Below, piece after piece: positions 7,705-17,100 of a stretch of DNA of 44,918 nt. The stretch's first letter is position 1; the number at the start of each line of letters is the position of its first letter. Under the pieces are notes generated by a model, which was given only the letters and a program-made list of their open reading frames with translations, ran no database searches and was not told where the DNA came from. Origin of the DNA: Veillonella seminalis. GTDB taxonomy: Bacteria > Bacillota > Negativicutes > Veillonellales > Veillonellaceae. The DNA lies in the NCBI RefSeq assembly GCF_003992065.1, contig NZ_RQUZ01000015.1:1-44918 (forward strand). Direction: 5' to 3'. The position numbers were made by a program, and so were the translations under genes.

Positions 7705-9267
7705 TTAATCCAGTGTTACCGTTTTTATTCTACGAACTACATCTAAAATGCTACCATCACGAGCTTCTACAATAGCAATTACCTTTTCTTCCCATTCCAA
7801 ATCATCAGGCCGTCCCACTAATGAATAAGCTTTTTCCTTCAAAGATTCAATTGTTACATGTGGAATACCGGCCTTATCTAAACAGTCAATAATATCCTGG
7901 CGTAAAGGATTTACAGCCGTACCATAATCAGTAACCAATACATCAACTGTATCGCCCGGAGTAGTAACTGTAACTACTTTTTCACAAACAGTCGCCATAC
8001 GACCGCGTGTTAACGGCGTAACGATAATACAACATTTACTGCCGGCCGCTGTATCCGGATGACCACCCGGTGCTCCTCGTAAAACACCATCTGAACCGGT
8101 AATAACATTAACATTAAAATCTGTATCAATTTCCAAAGCAGACAACACTACATAGTCTAACTTATTTACATAAGCGCCTTGATTTGAAGGATTAGCATAT
8201 TCATCCGTCGTAATTTCAATATGTTTATCCGGATTTTTAGCTAAATGCTCAATTGTTGGTTTATCAAAACACTGAGTATCCAGAATTTTCTTTACCAAGC
8301 CTTTATCCTGCAATTGGCACATAGCATTACTGATACCACCCAAAGCAAAGCCCATTTGAATATTATTTTTAACCATATGTTCTTCTAAAAACCGATTTAC
8401 AGCCAATGACGGACCACCTACACAGGTTTGGAATGAAAAACCATCTTTAAAATATGGAGTATTAGCAATAATATCCGCAACGTTACGAGCCATCATCAAT
8501 TCACGCGGATCCTGTGTCATTCGTGCTTCAGCCGTTGCGATTTTATCCGGATTACCGACTTCATCAACCGTAACTACATAATCTACATCCATAGCATTAA
8601 TAGCAGCCGGTAAATTAGGAAACGGTACTAATGTATCCGTAACTACAATGACGTGATTGGCATATTTAGCGTCCGGTCCGGCAAAGCCAATAACACCGCT
8701 ATTATTTTTACCGCCAATACCGGCTGCATTACCATAATAATCGGAGGCGGAAGCACCAATAAATGCAATATCAATGGTTACTTCGCCGGCGGCAATAGCA
8801 CGTGGACGACCTCCATGACTGCGAATAATAGCCGGTGTTTTTAATTTACCGGCAGAAATTACTTCACCAATACGACCTCTCACACCAGATGTTTGAATGC
8901 CCGTCACAACCCCTTTTTCAATATAATCGGCAATGATATCATGAGCACTACCTAAGGAAGTCGATGCAATTTTTAAATCTTTTACACCTAATTCTTCAAC
9001 TAAGGTTTTCACGGCCATTGCCGCTACATAATCACCATTGCGGAATACAGAATGGAATGAAATGGTCATACCATCATGAACACCACACTTTTCACAAGCT
9101 TCCCGAAGAGTAGCCACTAATTTATCTTCTCTCGGTTTTTCACCAATTCTACGCTTCGGTCCAACTTTTTGTTCATATTGACCATCTATCTGATTTTTTC
9201 CGGAATATACGCGCTTATTATTAACTAAAAGCTCATCCGGAATCTCTCTGCCTACTGCATTTTTCAT
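7705..9267 (-). CDS. citF: citrate lyase alpha subunit (citrate:acetyl-ACP transferase) CitF
   Basis: 520 aa, standard length. CitF exchanges the acetyl group on the acyl carrier protein for citrate, giving citryl-ACP. The start M-K-N-A-V-G-R-E-I-P-D matches the family, as do T-I-S-F-H-S-V-F-R-N-G-D near residue 65, S-H-G-G-R-P-R near 150 and G-A-P-G-G-H-P-D near 400. These belong to the CoA-transferase-like fold of the family. The ATG at 9267 has GAGGTG seven bases upstream, and the gene starts 11 bases after citE. It works in the (alpha-beta-gamma)6 cytoplasmic complex with CitE and CitD. Confidence 0.96.
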   Translation of the reverse strand: MKNAVGREIPDELLVNNKRVYSGKNQIDGQYEQKVGPKRRIGEKPREDKLVATLREACEKCGVHDGMTISFHSVFRNGDYVAAMAVKTLVEELGVKDLKIASTSLGSAHDIIADYIEKGVVTGIQTSGVRGRIGEVISAGKLKTPAIIRSHGGRPRAIAAGEVTIDIAFIGASASDYYGNAAGIGGKNNSGVIGFAGPDAKYANHVIVVTDTLVPFPNLPAAINAMDVDYVVTVDEVGNPDKIATAEARMTQDPRELMMARNVADIIANTPYFKDGFSFQTCVGGPSLAVNRFLEEHMVKNNIQMGFALGGISNAMCQLQDKGLVKKILDTQCFDKPTIEHLAKNPDKHIEITTDEYANPSNQGAYVNKLDYVVLSALEIDTDFNVNVITGSDGVLRGAPGGHPDTAAGSKCCIIVTPLTRGRMATVCEKVVTVTTPGDTVDVLVTDYGTAVNPLRQDIIDCLDKAGIPHVTIESLKEKAYSLVGRPDDLEWEEKVIAIVEARDGSILDVVRRIKTVTLD

Positions 9268-9278
9268 TTATATCACCT

Positions 9279-10190
9279 CTATAAGTCACCTTTATACACA
9301 CCGCAAGCTTTTGCTAACGCAATAATACGTCTTGCATCTTCAAAAAACGGAATATCTACCATCTTACCGTCGACAGTATAAACGCCAACACCGGAATCCG
9401 CTTGTTCATTAAACGATCTTACCAATTTTTCGGCATACGCAATTTCTTTCGGCGTTGGTGCAAATGTTTCATGTACAAAAGCAATTTGACGCGGATTTAC
9501 TATACTCTTACCATCAAAACCCATTTCTCTGTTTTGTTTTACTTCTGCTTCAAAGCCTTCCATATCATCAATATTAGGATACATAGTATCAAAACACTGA
9601 ACATTAGCTGCTCGAGCGGCTAATAACATTTGACTGCGTGCCGCCAACATTTCTATACCGCCACGATTAATCTGTACATGCATGGATTTACGGAAATCAC
9701 CGCCTGAAATAGCACAACCAAACATGCGATCCGATGCCGATACAATCTCATAAGCATTCATAATGCCTTTAGGACTTTCTAAAGCGGCCATTAATAATGT
9801 ACGCCCTTCTTCTACGCCGAATTCTTTTTCAGCAGCCAATACATGCTCTTCAACCAGCTTTACATCAGCTGCACTTTCACATTTAGCAATTCGAATACCG
9901 TCAGCGCCGCCGGCTACTACAGCACGAATATCCTCTTGCCAATGAGGTGTATCCAAACCATTAATACGAACAATTACTTCAGTATCGCCATAATCAACAT
10001 TCTTTAATGCTTGGTATAAAGAAAAACGGGCTGCATCTTTTTGATTTTCCGCTACCGCATCTTCCAAATCTAAAATAATGCTGTCACTGCCATAAATATA
10101 CGCATCTTTTATTAAGCCCGGTTTCTGTGCATTCATAAACATCATAGTTCTGCGTAATCTAAATTTTTCCGGTTTTGGACGATTAATCAT
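9279..10190 (-). CDS. citE: citrate lyase beta subunit (citryl-ACP lyase) CitE
   Basis: 303 aa, a HpcH/HpaI-type TIM-barrel lyase that cleaves citryl-ACP to oxaloacetate and acetyl-ACP. Seen: L-R-R-T-M-M-F-M-N-A near the N-terminus, D-L-E-D-A-V-A-E-N-Q-K (about 41-51, metal/substrate binding), V-R-I-N-G-L-D, and A-L-E-S-P-K-G (catalytic Glu region, about 137-143). The first residue codon directly follows the TAA of citD (TAAATG), with GGGAGGTG inside the end of citD, so translation is coupled. Citramalate lyase beta subunits look very similar; the full cit gene set argues for citrate lyase. Confidence 0.95.
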   Translation of the reverse strand: MINRPKPEKFRLRRTMMFMNAQKPGLIKDAYIYGSDSIILDLEDAVAENQKDAARFSLYQALKNVDYGDTEVIVRINGLDTPHWQEDIRAVVAGGADGIRIAKCESAADVKLVEEHVLAAEKEFGVEEGRTLLMAALESPKGIMNAYEIVSASDRMFGCAISGGDFRKSMHVQINRGGIEMLAARSQMLLAARAANVQCFDTMYPNIDDMEGFEAEVKQNREMGFDGKSIVNPRQIAFVHETFAPTPKEIAYAEKLVRSFNEQADSGVGVYTVDGKMVDIPFFEDARRIIALAKACGVYKGDL

Positions 10191-10487
10191 TTATAACACC
10201 TCCCAAGGAATATTTGTTTCCGATTGTCCACAACTTCTAAAAACTGCACATTCAATGCGTGCTTTTAAAGTACATTCAAGCGCTCCCTTGTCAATAATAA
10301 TTAACTTGCCTTCAGTAACCCCTAATTGTTTTAATGTATTTTCCGCAGTTAACTTAATTTGACGGCCATATTGATTCATAACACTGCTTTCAACATGAAT
10401 ATTTAACTCACCTTTTTGTGGAAATACTTGTACTTGTGCATCACTGGATTCCAGTGTACCCGCAATTGCATTATTTAGAATTTCCAT
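10191..10487 (-). CDS. citD: citrate lyase acyl carrier protein (gamma subunit) CitD
   Basis: 98 aa, usual size. It carries the phosphoribosyl-dephospho-CoA arm on a serine. The motif A-G-T-L-E-S-S-D-A-Q-V at residues 10-20 contains the attachment Ser (the first of the pair by comparison with family members), and the C-terminal part has G-A-L-E-C-T-L-K-A-R-I-E. The ATG at 10487 is chosen because AGGAGG then sits seven bases upstream; the in-frame ATG at 10493 is only one base from that site. It is the first gene of the minus-strand unit and is transcribed from the shared intergenic region 10488-10714. Confidence 0.93.
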   Translation of the reverse strand: MEILNNAIAGTLESSDAQVQVFPQKGELNIHVESSVMNQYGRQIKLTAENTLKQLGVTEGKLIIIDKGALECTLKARIECAVFRSCGQSETNIPWEVL

Positions 10488-10714
10488 TTGCATACCTCCT
10501 AATTACAAACATTGCAATTTATTCATAGCAATAAGAACTTTTATAAATATATTTAAACACCATTGTCTCTTTATGTAAAATTCATTATTTTCCCAATTAT
10601 ATACGAAATATTTTCATAGATAATAATTTGTATTTTTTTATAAAAAGGTATTAAAATATAGTTAATATAAGTATTTTATGAAATTTTAGTATTTTAATGG
10701 ACGAGGTATATTTC
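10488..10714. promoter_or_regulatory. divergent citD / lysR control region
   Basis: An AT-rich 227-base gap between the two citrate units. On minus, TTTACA (10574-10579), 18 bases, TAAATA (10550-10555) is a weak promoter candidate for citD. On plus, TTGTAT (10628-10633), 17 bases, TTAAAA could serve lysR. Around 10600-10620 the sequence TACGAAATATTTTCATA is a near-palindrome of the LysR-box kind (T-N11-A), placed between the two. LysR proteins commonly bind such sites next to their own gene, so this is the probable operator. Confidence 0.45.
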
Positions 10715-11593
10715 ATGGATGACAAGGATTATGAATTACTATTATTACTATCTAAAACAAATAATATAACTCATACAGCTGAACAATTGTATATCTCACA
10801 ATCAACCTTATCAAAACGGATACGTAATATAGAAAAAGAATTATCAAGCGAATTACTCATTCGTTCTCGTCAAGGTGTTCATTTTACACCGGCTGGCGAA
10901 ATCATATTAAAACACGCTAAAGCTATTATGCAGCATAAAAACCAAATGACTCGAGAAATTGATTCACTAAAAGATATAGTAAGCGGTACTATAAAATTAG
11001 GTGTTTCCGTTAACTTTGCGCATTATAAATTACCGCAATTTTTAAAAAACTTTAAAACGCAATATCCTTTAGTAGCTACCCATATTAACACCAATCAAAG
11101 TCGTGATTTATATAAACTTCTTTTAAAAAATTCTCTGGATGCCGCTATATTGCGCGGTGATTTCCAAGATTGGACAGGCAATAAACTATTTCTTTATCGA
11201 GAAAGAATATGTTTAATTTACAACAGTGAAATTCAAAATTTATCAGAATTAAATAATCTCCCTTATATTACTCGTGAAACCGATATTAATATGGAACATG
11301 CTGTTATTCGCTGGTTAAACGAAAATAATTTAAGTCAAAATATTAAATCTGATATTACCGTTGATGGCATTCAAACAGTAGTCAATATGGTAAAAGAAAA
11401 TTTAGGCTGGGCGATTGTTCCCGAAATTTGTTTAGAAAACTTTAACGGTACCATAAGGCCTTTATTCTTTAATGACGGCATGCCTTTAGAGCGTTCTACT
11501 TACTTGCTTTATCAGCCAAATCTCAAAGAACTACCGCAAATTAATGCCTTTATTCAATTTATGGCGGAGTGGAAGGAGGCCTTTCATGAATAA
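10715..11593 (+). CDS. LysR-family transcriptional regulator, likely of the citrate genes
   Basis: 292 aa. The N-terminal winged helix-turn-helix is clear: L-L-L-L-L-S-K-T-N-N-I-T-H-T-A-E-Q-L then S-Q-S-T-L-S-K-R-I-R-N-I-E (about residues 8-40). It continues into F-T-P-A-G-E-I-I-L and a periplasmic-binding-protein-like effector domain (about 90-290). The start is the ATG at 10715 (ACGAGG eight bases upstream); an ATG 18 bases earlier is less well placed. Its stop overlaps the citC start (ATGAATAA), so it heads a lysR-citC-citX operon divergent from citDEFG. LysR control of citrate fermentation differs from the better-known CitAB, CitI and CitO regulators. Confidence 0.88.
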   Translation: MDDKDYELLLLLSKTNNITHTAEQLYISQSTLSKRIRNIEKELSSELLIRSRQGVHFTPAGEIILKHAKAIMQHKNQMTREIDSLKDIVSGTIKLGVSVNFAHYKLPQFLKNFKTQYPLVATHINTNQSRDLYKLLLKNSLDAAILRGDFQDWTGNKLFLYRERICLIYNSEIQNLSELNNLPYITRETDINMEHAVIRWLNENNLSQNIKSDITVDGIQTVVNMVKENLGWAIVPEICLENFNGTIRPLFFNDGMPLERSTYLLYQPNLKELPQINAFIQFMAEWKEAFHE

Positions 11594-12650
11594 CTTTATA
11601 GTTTCTCAAATCTATCCTTCCGATACCAAGGGGATAGAGGCTGTAAAAGCATTACTAGCTAAAGAACATTTAACGCTGGATAAAAACCTTGATTATATAG
11701 CAGCCATATATGATCAAAATAATATTGTTGCTACCGGCAGCTTATTCAAAAATTCATTACGTTGCTTTGCCATAAATTCTGATTACCAGGGACAAAGCCT
11801 GTTAAATACCTTACTCTCACATTTAGTTGAAGTTCAATACAATCGAGGTAATACTCATCTTTTTATCTATACAAAGCCCAAATCAGCCAAATACTTTAAA
11901 GATTTAGGATTCTATGAAATCTATCAAGATTCAAATCTAGTATCATTTTTGGAAAATCAACCATTCGGTTTCAAAGAATATTTGGAAACATTAAGAAGAG
12001 AAAGTATTGAACAAATTGGAGTTAATATTGAAAATAAAAAACAAGCAGCTATTGTTTTAAATGCCAATCCCTTTACTTTGGGACATTTGCATTTAATTAA
12101 GACTGCTTGTGAATTAAATGATTATGTTCATCTCTTTATCGTCAGTGACGACTCCAGCTTATTTCCTTATACCGTTCGAAAACAACTCATTATAGACGGT
12201 ACCAAGGATTTTAAAAATGTTATTTATCATGACTGTGATTCTTATATGATAAGCAGTGCCACTTTTCCGGCTTATTTTCAAAAAGACAATGAAGCTGTAA
12301 TTCTCAGCCAAGCCATGTTGGACGTAAATATTTTTGTAAAAATCGCTAAATATCTAAACATAACGTCACGTTATGTTGGCGAGGAGCCGTTTAGCCAAGT
12401 AACAAAACTGTATAATGAAACGATGTCTCAAGAATTAAAAAAAGCCCATATTGAACACCATATAGTTCCCCGTTTTGCCAAAGATAACATAATCGTCAGT
12501 GCTTCTCATGTTCGCGAAGCTATTAAACAGGATAATTGGGAATTAGTTAAAAATTTAACTCCTGTATCGACATTTTCATTCCTGCAACGTAAAGAGGCAC
12601 AACCTATTATACAGAAAATAAAGGAGAACCAAAATGTCATACACTATTGA
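11586..12650 (+). CDS. citC: [citrate (pro-3S)-lyase] ligase CitC
   Basis: 354 aa, normal length. CitC acetylates the thiol of the CitD prosthetic group using acetate and ATP, switching the lyase on. An N-terminal GNAT-like part (residues about 1-130) precedes a nucleotidyltransferase domain with V-L-N-A-N-P-F-T-L-G-H-L-H-L-I (HxGH-type motif, about 159-173) and, further on, Y-V-G-E-E-P-F-S-x-V-T and V-S-A-S-H-V-R (about 312-318). The start is the ATG at 11586, eight bases inside lysR, with AAGGAGG six bases upstream. The 3' end overlaps citX by 17 bases. Confidence 0.94.
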   Translation: MNNFIVSQIYPSDTKGIEAVKALLAKEHLTLDKNLDYIAAIYDQNNIVATGSLFKNSLRCFAINSDYQGQSLLNTLLSHLVEVQYNRGNTHLFIYTKPKSAKYFKDLGFYEIYQDSNLVSFLENQPFGFKEYLETLRRESIEQIGVNIENKKQAAIVLNANPFTLGHLHLIKTACELNDYVHLFIVSDDSSLFPYTVRKQLIIDGTKDFKNVIYHDCDSYMISSATFPAYFQKDNEAVILSQAMLDVNIFVKIAKYLNITSRYVGEEPFSQVTKLYNETMSQELKKAHIEHHIVPRFAKDNIIVSASHVREAIKQDNWELVKNLTPVSTFSFLQRKEAQPIIQKIKENQNVIHY

Positions 12651-13194
12651 TTTTAAAACTTTACTGACTCGCTTAAATGAGGGCACACAAGTAGAGCTGA
12701 ATGACATGATGCGTTGTCGTGAGCATAGGGCTATGTTACAAAACGTTCTATTAGAAAAATATCACGCACCGTTACTTTCATTTACTTTAAATATTCCGGG
12801 CCCTATAAAAAACAACAGTCTTTTATCTGATATATTTTATATAGGCATGAAATCCATTAAAGCAATTTTCAACAATCATCAAATTCATATTTTACAGGAA
12901 CATTATAGTAATGAAATAACCGGGAATGAATATATCTGTGCCTTTGACGGTAATGCCGATGACGTAAAAAACGAAGCGATTACCTTAGAAAATACACATC
13001 CCTTGGGTCGTTTATTTGATATTGATATCCTCGATGCAAAAGGACAAAAACTATCTCGTCAACAATATCGCTCTTGCCTTATTTGTAATAAACAGGCACA
13101 AGATTGTGCACGTAATAGAACACATTCTATCGAAGAAATGCAGTTAGCTATTTTAAAACTAATCAAAGAATCTAATTTAATAGCATTTAAATAA
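12634..13194 (+). CDS. citX: apo-citrate lyase phosphoribosyl-dephospho-CoA transferase CitX
   Basis: 186 aa. It transfers the prosthetic group made by CitG onto CitD. Family features seen: N-I-P-G-P-I-K-N near residue 50, P-L-G-R-L-F-D-I-D-I-L near 123-134, and a Cys motif R-S-C-L-I-C-N-K-x-A-Q-D-C-A-R-N-R-x-H near 148-167. GGAG lies seven bases before the ATG, inside citC. It is the last gene of the plus-strand unit and is followed by a terminator at 13209-13250. Confidence 0.93.
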   Translation: MSYTIDFKTLLTRLNEGTQVELNDMMRCREHRAMLQNVLLEKYHAPLLSFTLNIPGPIKNNSLLSDIFYIGMKSIKAIFNNHQIHILQEHYSNEITGNEYICAFDGNADDVKNEAITLENTHPLGRLFDIDILDAKGQKLSRQQYRSCLICNKQAQDCARNRTHSIEEMQLAILKLIKESNLIAFK

Positions 13195-13208
13195 GATGCT
13201 ATTAAACA

Positions 13209-13250
13209 TAAAAAAACAGCCACGAAGATCGCGCTTCATGGCTGTTTTTA
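13209..13250. terminator. bidirectional terminator between citX and tRNA-Arg
   Basis: Arms AACAGCCACGAAG and CTTCATGGCTGTT (about 13215-13247) pair with one mismatch and are flanked by an A-run and a T-run. The hairpin can end citX (plus) and the convergent tRNA (minus). Confidence 0.85.
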
Positions 13251-13252
13251 TT

Positions 13253-13329
13253 TGGTGCGCCTAGGCGGAATCGAACCACCGACACGCAGTTTAGGAAACT
13301 GCTGCTCTATCCTACTGAGCTATAGACGC
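13253..13329 (-). tRNA. tRNA-Arg (anticodon CCT)
   Basis: The reverse complement folds as a full cloverleaf of 77 bases. The acceptor arms GCGTCTA and TAGGCGC pair (one G-T). The D-arm region is AGCTCAGTAGGATAGAGC. The anticodon stem GCAGT/ACTGC holds the loop TTCCTAA with anticodon CCT, and the T-arm contains GGTTCGATTCC. The 3' CCA is encoded. It reads the AGG arginine codon. Confidence 0.95.
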
Positions 13330-13364
13330 ATGTATGTATTATTTTTTACAACTTTACAAACTCT

Positions 13365-13393
13365 ATTATAAACGGAATGTTCACATCTCGCAA
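13365..13393 (-). promoter_or_regulatory. putative tRNA-Arg promoter
   Basis: On minus: TTGCGA (13388-13393), 17 bases, TATAAT (13365-13370), about 36 bases ahead of the tRNA 5' end. Confidence 0.5.
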
Positions 13394-13436
13394 TATACCT
13401 AAATTCTTAAGCACTCATCAATAAGTTATCTCCAAT

Positions 13437-13589
13437 TTATACACAGAGTTATACACTATTTCGTTCACTTATGCACCAATTTTTACTACTTACACACAAG
13501 CTATACACAACATATCCACAGATTTATGTGTATAATCTGTGGATATGTTCGTTAATATGTACTATTTTTAGTTTATAACCGGTGTATAA
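13437..13589. other. cluster of DnaA-box-like sites with a 16-bp inverted repeat
   Basis: Against the consensus TTWTNCACA there are exact TTATACACA sites at 13437-13445 (plus) and 13527-13535 (minus). One-mismatch sites lie at 13449, 13469, 13490, 13501, 13512 (plus) and 13538, 13581 (minus). AACATATCCACAGATT (13509-13524) is repeated in perfect inverted form at 13534-13549, so two ATATCCACA sites face each other around a third box in the loop. The region lies between tRNA-Arg and a 105-aa gene, about 17 kb from dnaA. It could titrate or store DnaA (as datA/DARS do) or be an origin remnant. The sites are seen; the role is inferred. Confidence 0.65.
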
Positions 13590-13659
13590 CTTTTAATTTG
13601 TTCGCTCAAAAATAACATTATCTGTCAATTTTTACTAATACTAGCGATTGTTCAATCAC

Positions 13660-13977
13660 TTATTCAGGGAACTTAAATTCACCGTCAATTTCAACCGGAC
13701 GGCTCCAATCAACTTGAACGTCCGTACGTTCCCACATAACAGTTAAAGCTAATTTTAAGTTTTCCAAGGATTCAGCAGGGTTTACTGTTACTGTTTCATA
13801 CACATCAAGACTTACCGCTTTTTCAAGAGTCTGTGGCGTATGCAAATAATCCCAAACCTTTTTTTGCCAAGTTTCATCAGGCAATACTACTGTCATTTCT
13901 TTATTGTCTTTATTAAAGGCAATATATCCCTTTTCATCCACCCCATAATGGATGGCATAATATGCTACGTTACTCAT
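13660..13977 (-). CDS. 105-aa hypothetical protein
   Basis: Starts M-S-N-V-A-Y-Y-A-I-H-Y-G-V-D-E-K-G-Y-I-A-F and has a middle W-Q-K-K-V-W-D-Y-L-H-T-P-Q-T-L. Overall it is acidic and probably an alpha/beta cytoplasmic protein with no signal or membrane segment. AAGGAG sits eight bases before the ATG, supporting expression. The family is not recognised. It stands between the DnaA-box cluster and the RND pump genes, both more than 60 bases away, so it is probably monocistronic. Conserved aromatic residues (three Trp, several Tyr) suggest a folded domain. Confidence 0.6.
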   Translation of the reverse strand: MSNVAYYAIHYGVDEKGYIAFNKDNKEMTVVLPDETWQKKVWDYLHTPQTLEKAVSLDVYETVTVNPAESLENLKLALTVMWERTDVQVDWSRPVEIDGEFKFPE

Positions 13978-14146
13978 CGTATTAGCTCCTTTTCACTGTA
14001 ATCGGCAATTTCTTTCTTTATTATTTAATCATACAATACATCATCTACGCAATATGCTTTGATTAAATTTTATCGTAATAATAAAAGAATTACCAGCAAA
14101 AAATCACTTCTTTTGATAAACAACCGTCATTTAATACTCACTCCTC

Positions 14147-17100
14147 CTATTTCTCTTCCGCTTTAAAGTATAGAGCATACATGACAGGTAGCACTATTAA
14201 TGTCAAAATGGTAGCCACAAAGAGGCCGCCGCTGAAGGCAATGGCCATAGGCGACCAAAAGGCACTGCGCATAAGCGGTACCATGCCTAAAATAGCCGCC
14301 AAAGCAGTGAGCATAATCGGCCGGAAACGCAAAATAGTGGAACTTACGATAGCATCATAGGTCGTTTGTCCTTCCTTACGGTGAAGCTCAATCTGGTCAA
14401 TTAAAATGATAGAGTTTCGGATAATCATACCACTTAAGGATATAACGCCCAATACCACCATAAAGCCCATCGGCGTATTAGTTAAGAGCATTGTCAGTAC
14501 AACCCCGATAAGTCCCAACGGCGCCGTTAACAAAGCCATGACCATAAGAGAAATCTTTTTAAGCTGGAACATAAGTATAACCATAATCAGACAGATCATA
14601 ATCGGCATCGGCCCTTTTAAGTTATTAAGAGCTATATTACTCTGTTCGGCTGAACCATCTACTTCAATGGTATAACCGGCAGGTAAATCAGCTCTCATAG
14701 TATCCAATTTTTTATTAATTTCATTTGCCAAAGAATCGGCCATTATATTAGGCGGTACATTACCGTGCACTGTAATGGTAGGCGCCATATTACGATGCCA
14801 AATAATACCATCCTCGTTACCCAAGGATATATTGGCAATCTGACTGAGTGGCACATACGCACCGGATCCGGTCTGAATCGGAATATTTTGCAAAACGCTC
14901 ATATTGTGGTCTTCGTTGCCACTGAGTTTAAATTTCATCGGTATAGTCTGATTGCCCACATAATATTGACCCACGGTTACCCCAGATATTTTACTTTGTA
15001 AATCCGTTGCTACAGTATAGCTATCAACGCCCATCAAACGCGCTTTAGACGGGTCGATATGAACTTCAATATTCGGTGTATTATCCGGCCAATCTTCAGA
15101 AATATCCGTAATATCCGGATATTCTTTGAAAACATCTTTCACATCAGCCGCTATTTCTTTTACTTTTGCCATATCAGGACCGGATACACGGAACATAATC
15201 GGGTATTTAGATGGCGGACCAGTTTGAATAAAGTCCATGTTGATTAAAGCCGATGGGAATTCGTCCTTTAACTTTTCATTTAATTCGTTGTACAAACTGT
15301 TTCTGTCGTCCAAAGATTTAGCTACAATCACATACTGCATGTAGTTGTTACGCTGTACTTCCGGTTCCAAGGTAAGTACAAAACGCGGCGCTCCTTCACC
15401 GATATAGGCTGAATAATGCTCAATACGCTTATCGCCACTGAGTAAATTATCCAATTGTTCCGCCTGTTCTTTGGTATATTGTAATGAAGAACTTTGCGGA
15501 AATTGAACGGCCACCATAATTTCAGGTCTTGTAGAGGCAGGGAAAAACTCCACTTTAATAAGAGGGACACTGACTAACGAAATCAGGAATAATACAATAG
15601 TCGTTATAAGAACTGTACGTCGATGACCAAGTGCCCAATGGAGGAATTTTTCAAAACGAACTAAAAAGGTCTTCTGAATTCGCATAGCTCTGCTTTCTTC
15701 ATGGCCCGGTTTGATACGAATTAATTTACTGCCCAATACCGGACTTACCAAAACTGAAGCAAACCAGGATAACAAAAGTGCCATGGCTACAACGATAAAT
15801 AAAGCATGGGTAAATTCAGCAACCGATCCTTCGGATAAAAAGATTGGTAAGAAGCCACAGCAGGTAATTAAGGTACCGCTCAGCATAGGAAAGGCCGTTG
15901 ATTTATAGGCAAAAGTGGCCGCATCATGAGTATTGAGCCCTTCTTCCATTTTGAGGGTCATCATTTCCACAACGATGATAGCGTCGTCCACCAAGAGCCC
16001 CAGTGAAATAATTAAAGCCCCAAGGCTAACTTTATGTAACTCAAGCCCGTCAGCGTACATGCCCACAAAGGTGCTGGCCACTACAACCGGTATAGTAAGG
16101 GCTACCACAATACCACTGCGCACACCGAGGGATATAAAGCTGACAATCAATACGATGACAATCGCTTCAAATAGTGAGCGCGTAAATTCACTGATAGATT
16201 CATCGACCACTTTTGGCTGATTGGATACCTGACTCACATCGAGTCCCACCGGTAAGGCATCTTTATAGGACGCCATTTTAGCATCCAAAGCCTTACCGAA
16301 CTCAATATTATTAGCCCCCGCATCCATAGAAACGGCGATACCGATAGCCGGTTTGCCATTATAGTAGAACAACGGGCTCTGTGGCGATTCATAATCCATG
16401 CGAACCGTAGCAATATCGCCGAGCCGTAAAGTTTGATTATTCACGCGTAGCGGCATTTCACGAACCGCATCAACGCTATCAAAAAGACCGTTCACGCGCA
16501 AATATACATTATTGGTGTCCGTATCAATCATACCGGCCGGCGCCATAGAACTCTGTTGTTTTAAGGCATTTAAAATCGTCTCGGCACTTATCTGATAGGC
16601 CGACAATTTATCCTTATTCATTTCTACATAGAGAGTCTGTTCCTGTACACCCTTTAAATCGATGCGTTTTACATTAGGTACACTTAGCAAAAAACGCTTA
16701 ATATCTTCCGCATAAGCTCTTTTCTCTTCATAGGAATAATCATCCCCCGTAAGAGCGTAAATCGTACCGTACACATCGTCAAAACGGTCATTAATAACAG
16801 GTCCCTGAACGCCGGAAGGGAGGCTCGACCATTCGTCCTCAATCATATGACGAACTTCCGTCCAAGCGGCCCTCACATCATCGCTTTTAACAGACTCTTT
16901 TAAATTAATATAAATGACAGTTTTACTACTATCAGTAAAACTTTTCGTATAATCAAGGCCTGGTAAATCACGGATTTTTTCTTCCAATTTATCCGTAACC
17001 TGCTCCGACATTTGCTGTGGTGAAGCACCCGGCCAAGTGGCGGCTACAACCATGGTTCGAATCGTAAAATTTGGATCCTCCATGCGACCGATTTTCATAA

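Noticed and set aside
13980-14146. Possible terminator of the RND operon (AAAAGAA/TTCTTTT)
   Set aside because: Weak A-T stem with a large loop; not convincing enough to list.
15711-16220. Plus-strand frames inside the RND permease
   Set aside because: Low-complexity shadows of the TM helices; no start signals.
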